Shown here: piece by piece, positions 59,601 to 64,000 of the stretch
Layout: each line of letters opens with the position of its first letter
Position numbering within the stretch: position 1 is the stretch's first letter
Source of the DNA: Ophiura sarsii
Taxonomy: Eukaryota; Echinodermata; Ophiuroidea; Amphilepidida; Ophiuridae
DNA length: 64,000 nt
Direction of reading: 5' to 3'
NCBI GenBank assembly: GCA_035610835.1
Contig: CM069456.1
Location: 32,719,359-32,783,358 of the forward strand
Made by a program: the position numbers and the translations under genes
Notes under the pieces: generated by a model
Seen by the model: only the letters and a program-made list of their open reading frames with translations
Told to the model about the DNA's origin: nothing
Databases searched by the model: none

Positions 59601-62600
59601 AGAAAATTCTGATGCTTAGTTTACATTCCTATCACTACTTCTCCCACTAATAACCCCTCATTTTCTCTGGGTAGTATGATATCATAGTGTTTTACCGTTA
59701 CTTGATTGGTGGTCAGCCTTGCTGCTTTGATGACCGCCCACACGCCCTACGTCTCAAAGAGGTGAAGTTACTGTAGAGGTTCATTGGGGTAAAGTCAAAC
59801 TATGTCCTTGCATTTTTTCCCCACAAATACACATAACTCTTTAGTAGTAAGTACTATCACTTCTCGAACATATCATTAACAGTTGTCACTATTTGTTTCA
59901 CCGATAAAGAAATATAACGCACATGCAAAACATCTCCTTTGAGAGAGCTTTAGGAACGAGTATTTGAGAGTAATTTCAATCTATGTAACAACCCTAAGCC
60001 CAAGAAAATCTATTTCACTTGCAATCGCTGATGCCCCTGCAACAAGCCTTGTTGCAAAAGTCCACATACTTCTTTGACAGAGCTTTAGGAATGTGTATTT
60101 AAGAGTCAGTTCAATTCATGTAACAACCCCAAGCCCAAGAAAATCTGTTCCACTTACAATCGCTGATGCCCCTCCGACAAGCCTTGTCGCAGAAGTCCAC
60201 ATACTTCTATGACAGAGCTTCAGGAATGAGTATTAAGAGTCAGTTCAATCTATGTAACAACCCCAAGCCCAAGAAAATCTGTTCCACTTACAATCGCTGA
60301 TGCCCCTCTTGCAGGCCTTGTCACAGAAGTCCACATACTTCTGCAGAGTCTTCTGCAGTACTCTCTCCCTGATTCCTCTGGGCTGCAGGCATCGCATCAG
60401 GTGTCTCAGCTGATTTATGTCGGTGATTTGCCACCAACCGTTCTGAAGATCTGCAATAAGTTGAAGGATACGGATGATGAACCAAAAATTGCTGCTGTTA
60501 TGATGCAAACCAATATTTTTTTCTTGGAATAACTTCTAAAATATATTGCTAAACACCTCAATATTTATATAAACACACAAATTCCTGAATTTTAAATTCA
60601 ATAGATACGACGATGAGTAATACTGTTCTACAATCCCAAAAACTTACCTAGAATTTGTGAATTTAGGGATTTTATATATTTTTTTTGTTTTGAAGATTTG
60701 TATGGAAAATTGTATCTTAGAAATACTGTTTCTTTTTAATTCTGGAGCATTGTTACTGAACCCTGTTTGGAAGAAAAAAGATTTCTATTTCTTAAATTAT
60801 TTTGAAATTGTCACAAAATTCTAATAGAAAACATTCAGTCAACAAATCCTAATTGAAAGGTCAATATGCCCTGCATATAGGATGCCCTGCATATACATGT
60901 AGGGTGCCCTGCATATAGGGTGCCCTGCATATAGGGTGCCCTGCATATAGGGGTAACCTAGTTTACCTTTCGAGCTCAACATATAGGGTTACCTACCCTC
61001 TGCTATTGATTTTTCTACCGCCTTCTCCATCTTATACAGAAAGACATTCATGCTATTGTCTGTTCAGTATGGGATGGAGCACCATCTCAATCTTCAATGG
61101 TAGGTCAATACAAACCACCAAATGCCATATACCGGCGGCTGATAGTAAAAGACCTATAGAAAAATGGATCTTATACAGAAAGACGTTCGTGCTATTGTCT
61201 GTTCCGTATGGGATGGAGCACCATCTAAATCTTTAATGGTAGGTCAATACAAACCGCGAAACGCCATATACCCCCATGGAGTAAAAGACATATAGCGAGC
61301 AAAAATGAACGATACCTTTAAATTTCTATTCCACTCAGAATTCTTACCATCTGGTATTGGTTTCTCCACCGCCCTCTCCATGTGCTCCAACATGGCTTTC
61401 ATAGTAGCGAGAGCTTGGCTCTCCTCATCGTCTTCTTCATCTTCCTCATCTTCCTCCCTCTTATACTCCATCTTTATCTCTTGCTTCACCTCAGCGGCCG
61501 ACATCAAACTGGACGACGACGCCGCCGGTAACATAGGATTGCTCAAATCCAGCGGACCGCTCATCGCTGCAGCGGCAGCTTGCATGGGGACACCGGCAAA
61601 CCCAGGGAATGTGTACGCCCCAACCAAAGGATTCATCTGATTCATGTGCATGAGAGGGAATGGTATCTGGTAGAGACCGTATGGGGAGACGTTGAATGGC
61701 ATGGATGCGGCGGCGGCGGCATTATGCTTCAACTCTGGCGGGAGCTGAGCCTCGCTACTACTACTGCTACTACTGCTGCTGGTCTTAGTCTTTGTCAGCG
61801 ATTTGTCATCGCATGGCATTCTGGGTAATATGCTAAACCAGCTACCCATACTGCCGTTGGGCTTGCTATCCACGCCCTTAAGTAGATGCTGTCCGATAAC
61901 CGGTGATGCTGCCGAGGTAGCGGCGGCATAGGGGTTTGCTAACACGTAGGGCTGCGGAGTGCCTCTGTGGAGAATACTGTCCAAGTTCATGAAGCCCGAT
62001 TTGGAATCGGATAGGCTGGGTGACGAAACATCGCGTGTTGAGCTGCTTGGAGTTGATATGTGACTGGGAGTTGACGCCTTACTTGGCGTGGACGCTTTGC
62101 TGGGGCTGGACGCCTCTCGCTTCGGTTCTAGCGAAAGAGGTCGTTCGTGATCATAACCCTGTTTGTCCTTGTCATTTTCCCACCTATCTTGACCCGTCCC
62201 ATCAAGGGATTTAGTCGGGGTGGATGTAGGGGTCGGTCGCTTGCTCAAATCAGTGGGTCCATTTTGTGACACAGGTCCATTATGAGTTGTTGTTCTATCC
62301 GAATCAACATTGTCCATTTTGTCAACAACTCCATTCACAACACCATCTTCCTTCCGCCCAGCACCTTCAAAATAGTCCCCAAACTTTGAGGTGGTGGACT
62401 CAGGATCATCACCCTCTGACAGACTCCTGTCGATCAAACCCTCCAAGTCTTTCTCAAACTTTCTCTCAATCTCAGTTCTATGTCGATCATCCATAGTTCT
62501 ATCATTATTCTTATCTGTCTGGTAAGGATCTTCTTTTCTCGAAGAGCCTTCCTGAGATGTGGATGTGCCTGCTAGCTCGCCATTCTCTTTCCCGACAGAC

Positions 62601-62914
62601 TTCTTTTCGTCTGGTTCCTGCCCATTTACAACAACAGAGTCTTTTTTCTCATTGTCATCTACCTCCATCTTAATCTCCTCTTTCTCCTCCGTCTTAATCT
62701 CCATCTCTGTCTTAATCTCCACCTCTGTTTTGATCTCTTTCTTGACTCCCTCTAGTTTGTCTTCAGGGAGTTCAGCACTCTCCATCGATTCAACATAAAT
62801 GCCGCCTGAGTGCGGCAAAACCCAGTAACGACGTTTGAAGCGGTCTTGCCCGAAAGTGGTGGCTCGCATGGAGTGCATGGCGTCAAAGATCTTGCTGCGG
62901 AACTGACCGTGTTG
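41487..62914 (-). CDS. BAZ2: BAZ2-family chromatin remodelling subunit, C-terminal 1002 residues
   Basis: Ten exons with consensus splice sites join in phase from 62914 to a TAG stop at 41487-41489. Order in the fragment: a WHIM2-type motif (RATTFGQDRFKRRYWVLP, about 16-33); a long acidic/Ser/Ala-rich insert (about 50-520); a second WHIM-type helix region (NGWWQITDINQLRHLMR, about 526-575); AWEKSIMKV; PHD finger 1 (about 729-773); PHD finger 2 (about 783-824); a Lys-rich stretch; and a bromodomain (about 905-1000). The order and the AWEKSIMKV-PHD junction are those of BAZ2A/BAZ2B (TIP5; Toutatis in flies), large partners of ISWI ATPases that read histone tails and regulate silencing and nucleosome spacing. 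The MBD/TAM and DDT domains are encoded to the right of the window. Unusual points are the second PHD finger, an intron of about 10.6 kb, and many MITEs in introns. Confidence 0.92.
42802..42945 (-). CDS. BAZ2: BAZ2 exon: bromodomain, N-terminal half
   Basis: The acceptor is TTACTCCCGTAG and the donor is GTAAGT. Residues 898-945 contain EEEAWPFLMPVNTKQF (WPF shelf, Z helix to ZA loop) and SYRKIIKKPMDLSTLRNKI. Confidence 0.95.
43091..43348. mobile_element. MITE, TATGTGATGCGATC-type, copy D, in BAZ2 intron
   Basis: The diverged ends TATGTAACACGATCATGCAA and TTTGATCGTGTCACATA are inverted; GAGTCACATGTCGG / CCGACATACGAGTC is the next inner pair. Confidence 0.65.
43945..44179. mobile_element. TTAA-type MITE, copy 5, adjacent to a BAZ2 splice donor
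   Basis: It lacks the left TTAA (starts at about CATACTTTCCATGCGG) and ends GCATGGAAAGTTTTAA at 44179, with the exon ending at 44192. Orientation is the same as copies 1-3. Confidence 0.7.
44192..44443 (-). CDS. BAZ2: BAZ2 exon: end of PHD finger 2 and Lys-rich linker
   Basis: The acceptor is ATCATTTCAG and the donor is GTAAGT. Residues 814-897 begin KMPRGKWLCPPC, supplying the last two cysteines. They continue through a basic block (KRKAEKKKKKHKNKSKH), an Ala-rich stretch and a Ser/Pro-rich part to KDDMAPCK. A MITE ends 12 nt after the exon in the intron. Confidence 0.9.
44623..44820 (+). repeat. 19-bp minisatellite, ten copies, in BAZ2 intron
   Basis: The unit ATGGTGTGCACCACTATAG is repeated ten times without a visible mismatch. 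Followed at 44927-44960 by long poly-C tracts. Confidence 0.95.
45100..45346. mobile_element. TTAA-flanked MITE, copy 6, in BAZ2 intron
   Basis: TTAACACTTTCCACGCGGCT at the left and GCGTAGAAAGTGTTAA at the right, with TTAA at both ends. Confidence 0.75.
45491..45603 (-). CDS. BAZ2: BAZ2 exon: first half of PHD finger 2
   Basis: The acceptor is TGTTTTCAG and the donor is GTAAGT. Residues 777-813 hold CIEC, CTQC and H--C of a second C4HC3 finger (GKLLKCTQCPRAYHLNCLNP). An ATGEPG linker separates it from PHD 1 by only a few residues. Confidence 0.92.
46184..46621. mobile_element. MITE with TATGTGACGTGTTCTACC ends (copy E), probably nested
   Basis: The inverted ends TATGTGACGTGTTCTACCGA and GGTAGAACACGTCACATA continue into AACCAGAC / GTCTGGTT. 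The surrounding TTAACACCGTGAGCACTACC (45976) and GGGGGTTAA (46624) look like the two ends of a CCCCCTG-type element, as at 1248-1464. Confidence 0.65.
46812..46958 (-). CDS. BAZ2: BAZ2 exon: PHD finger 1
   Basis: The acceptor is CTTATATCTAG and the donor is GTGAGC, phase 0 at both ends. Residues 728-776 carry a full C4HC3 set: CQLC, CDGC, HTYC and CSVC. CRKGDNEGLLLLCDGCDKG and PEGDWYC are near-identical to the BAZ2A/B PHD, which reads unmodified histone H3 tails. Confidence 0.95.
47309..47352. mobile_element. TTAA-type MITE, copy 7, right end only
   Basis: Only TTTTGGAATGTTGTCTGCAG through GTGTGGAAAGTGTTAA is preserved. Confidence 0.6.
47925..48069 (-). CDS. BAZ2: BAZ2 exon: pre-PHD helices (AWEKSIMKV)
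   Basis: The acceptor is TTTTCGTATAG and the donor is GTAAGA. Residues 679-727 contain LIRWRNAVASATSASQIFLC and ENCVAWEKSIMKV. The W-R-----A-S-AQ------LE--IAWEKS pattern directly before the PHD finger is diagnostic of BAZ2. Confidence 0.92.
50000..50251. mobile_element. TTAA-flanked MITE, copy 8 (opposite orientation)
   Basis: TTAACACTTTCCACGCGGCA at the left and CAGCGTGGAAAGTGTTAA at the right. Confidence 0.75.
51870..52531. mobile_element. MITE with TACCGGGTGGTTC ends, copy 2
   Basis: It is similar throughout to 34145-34793, including ends, the ACTGACTTGTCCA(C/T)GGGAG segment and AACGTAGGTACGTA. It lies in the large BAZ2 intron. Confidence 0.8.
52602..52658 (+). repeat. 19-bp tandem repeat, three copies
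   Basis: TCACCCTATTCTCACTCCC is repeated three times exactly. Confidence 0.9.
54461..54783. mobile_element. MITE with CAGGGTTC-TGC ends
   Basis: Left CCTTATTACAGGGTTCCTGC and right GCAAGAACCCTGTTAATAAGG are inverted with one indel. Inside, CATGACTT-TCCA is repeated. A CAGGG...CCCTG terminus is hAT-like, but a clean 8-bp direct duplication is not visible because the flanks themselves are inverted. Confidence 0.6.
56225..56675 (+). repeat. Dispersed repeat, copy 2
   Basis: Counterpart of 17236-17570, in the same orientation, with a (TAA)n run and about 100 bp extra in the middle (56351-56450). Confidence 0.65.
58005..58253. mobile_element. TTAA-flanked MITE, copy 9 (opposite orientation)
   Basis: TTAACACTTTCCAATTGACA at the left and AGCCGCGTGGAAAGTGTTTAA at the right; the left terminus has diverged. 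Confidence 0.7.
58688..58848 (-). CDS. BAZ2: BAZ2 exon: conserved ERRYLKPPL region
   Basis: The acceptor is ATCACTCAAAG and the donor is GTACGA (weak but in phase). Residues 626-678 run from GWVLPDKVSTDHCYESL to LEALERAVERRYLKPPLT. ERRYLK-PL is conserved in BAZ2 proteins ahead of the PHD finger. The reading frame stays open past the donor, so a longer exon is possible. Confidence 0.85.
59420..59568 (-). CDS. BAZ2: BAZ2 exon: helical linker
   Basis: The acceptor is ATATTCAG and the donor is GTAAGT. Residues 576-625 contain VKVEEVQTEDATCKTDL and KKMVEAIEMMEEKVYCA, an amphipathic charged segment. Phase fits both neighbours. Confidence 0.85.
59941..60210 (-). repeat. Two 135-bp tandem copies of a BAZ2 exon 3' end plus donor
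   Basis: The copies at 59941-60075 and 60076-60210 repeat 60211-60344, which spans the end of exon 60292-60450 and the adjoining intron. About 50 bp of coding sequence is kept in each. The nearer copy (exon-like part 60158-60207) encodes KYVDFCDKACRRGISD and keeps GTAAGT. The farther copy (60023-60072) has GCAAGT. Both have an AG just upstream (CATAG, CAAAG). Confidence 0.85.
60292..60450 (-). CDS. BAZ2: BAZ2 exon: second WHIM-type region
   Basis: The acceptor is CTTATTGCAG and the donor is GTAAGT. Residues 523-575, LQNGWWQITDINQLRHLM, then RGIRERVLQKTLQKYVDF, match the GWW-I-D---L--L---L-LRGIRE pattern of BAZ2. The 3' end of this exon is duplicated twice in the following intron (59941-60210). 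Confidence 0.92.
60865..60952 (+). repeat. 16-bp minisatellite, about five units
   Basis: GGGTGCCCTGCATATA is repeated, with the second unit followed by a CATGTA insertion. Confidence 0.85.
60997..61030 (-). pseudogene. Degenerate copy of another BAZ2 exon 3' end (possible pseudo-exon)
   Basis: Minus-strand MEKAVEKSIAE mirrors MERAVEKPIPD at the end of exon 61348-62914. A donor-like GTAGGT follows at 60996 and an acceptor-like CTTTCTGTATAAG precedes it. Confidence 0.65.
61031..61310. repeat. 139-bp tandem duplication next to a BAZ2 exon
   Basis: CTTATACAGAAAGAC-TTC-TG through ACAAACC--GAAA--GCCATATAC occurs at 61031 and again at 61170 with few changes. Confidence 0.8.
61348..62914 (-). CDS. 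BAZ2: BAZ2 exon: WHIM2 motif and long disordered insert
   Basis: The acceptor is CTTTCCACATACAG and the donor is G|GTAAGA at 61347. Residues 1-522 start QHGQFRSKIFDAMHSM, followed by FGQDRFKRRYWVLPHSGG, the family signature. Then come E/K-rich repeats of IKTE, Ser/Thr/Pro-rich tracts (SKASTPSKASTPSHISTPS), poly-Ser, poly-Ala and an acidic run EEDEEDEEDDEE before AMLEHMERAVEKPIPD. A 1567-nt exon of mostly disordered sequence is typical of the region between WHIM2 and the next helical motif in BAZ2. Confidence 0.9.
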
Positions 62915-64000
62915 CTGTATGTGGAAAGGGCAAACGAGATAAAAAAAGGTTTAGGCAAATATAATAACCAACCATCTGAACGCAATAATTTGTAATCGTG
63001 TGTCAAGATAGTTTTGCATGTGTAAGCTTACAAATATCAGTTTTCGTGACAATCCGAATCAAAGTATACTTGGTTATAAAATATTAAATATTCTCGGTCT
63101 TCCTTGTACAACTCTCGACCATCGTCCATGTTTTCACCTCATGTTTTCGTCATGTCCGTAGTCGTCATTGAATGCATGCATCGTCAATCTGCCAATTTTC
63201 AAGAGAGACTAACATGTGCGTATTGCGTAATTTCTTCTCGCTATTTTTTGTCTCTTCAACAGACCAATAGTGACGCATCGGTTGTTCAACATGATGTTGT
63301 GTCGATTATAATACTGGTAAGGGGCGGATTTGTTTGTACGAGGGCAAAGGTTGAATACATTATGCGGGACATTATGATAATAATGATAAGTTCGTCTCTG
63401 CGACATATCCAGTTCATCACTTTTATTGTTCGTTGTAGTGTAAAAATGTAGATGAATCAGTAATTGTTATAGCGATTACCGCATGGGTAAATATCTTGAC
63501 GGAAAACTTTGATCCACACGCAGGCCTGTCGCATGATTGATAGGGATAGGTTAATTACAGGTAACATTTGAAAGTCATGGCGGGTGTTCGCAAATTACAT
63601 TTTTGACTTGGACCCCATAACTTCTTCTCAGACCCCATAATTTTGAGAATTGGTAGATTATGGGGTCCAGTGGACCCCATAATATTTTACCTAACGAGAA
63701 GACTGCCCCGCACTTAAGGTTCAACTACTAATCTAAGATCGGGAGCAGTTAATTATGAACCAGAAGGTGATGTTTTCACCAAATAAAGACAGCAGAATTG
63801 AGATACCACCCCATAAACCCACCAGCCCTATAAATACGGTAACCTATAAGGCAACAAGAAATAAAAACCCTGTTCTACAGGCCCGACCGTCCCATTTTGG
63901 GTTTACCACATTTTTTGAAATTTTTTAATACACTTTGAACAATGTTTAAATTCTTTTTTAATTTCATAAATTGTTGCAATTCACCAAAATGATCTCGAAA
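62915..64000 (-). other. BAZ2 intron at the right edge
   Basis: A pyrimidine-rich acceptor tract precedes the exon at 62914. No coding exon is recognised further right. A short inverted motif TGGACCCCATAA / TTATGGGGTCCA is repeated at 63609-63680, and the start of a GGCCCGACCGTCC-type element enters from about 63850. Confidence 0.55.

Overview
The window is nuclear DNA from an animal, probably a marine invertebrate deuterostome (an echinoderm or hemichordate would fit, but the sequence alone does not decide it). Genes are split by GT-AG introns, most of the DNA is AT-rich and non-coding, and it is crowded with short inverted-repeat elements, non-LTR retrotransposon scraps and minisatellites. 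No prokaryotic operons, CRISPR arrays or integrated viral genes were seen.

Four gene loci could be read. (1) Two intronless class A 7TM receptor copies lie head-to-tail on the minus strand (7009-7920 and 10542-11450), inside a tandem duplication of about 2.3 kb. The second is intact (302 aa). The first differs by a single in-frame TAG at the start of TM7, and its flank has since gained a 1.1 kb transposon. (2) The last three coding exons of an ACBD4/5-type acyl-CoA-binding protein lie on the plus strand (13675-19395). They carry the coiled coil and C-terminal tail anchor; the ACB domain must lie upstream and was not found. (3) A tRNA-Asn(GTT)-like gene is on the minus strand at 22073-22146. 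(4) The C-terminal 1002 residues of a BAZ2 (TIP5/Toutatis-type) chromatin-remodelling subunit are encoded by ten exons on the minus strand (62914 down to 41487). All exon phases join correctly. The fragment carries the WHIM-type motifs, two consecutive PHD fingers and a bromodomain. The MBD/TAM and DDT parts lie beyond the right edge.

Layout: 1-6200 is repeat-rich without genes; 6.2-12.8 kb is the receptor duplication; 13.7-19.8 kb is the ACBD5 3' end; 19.8-41.5 kb is a gene-poor stretch between the convergent ACBD5 and BAZ2 genes, filled with MITEs, a tRNA-like gene, a three-unit tRNA-like repeat array (just before it, 17.9-18.8 kb) and a 22-bp minisatellite; 41.5-62.9 kb is BAZ2; 62.9-64 kb is BAZ2 intron.

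The receptors are unrelated in function to the other two genes. ACBD5 (peroxisome/ER lipid handling) and BAZ2 (nuclear ISWI-type remodelling) are simply neighbours. The most unusual observations are duplicated 3' ends of two adjacent BAZ2 exons, complete with splice donors, sitting in the following introns as possible pseudo-exons; a second PHD finger in BAZ2; a filled/empty insertion site pair; and several inverted-repeat families with recognisable target duplications.
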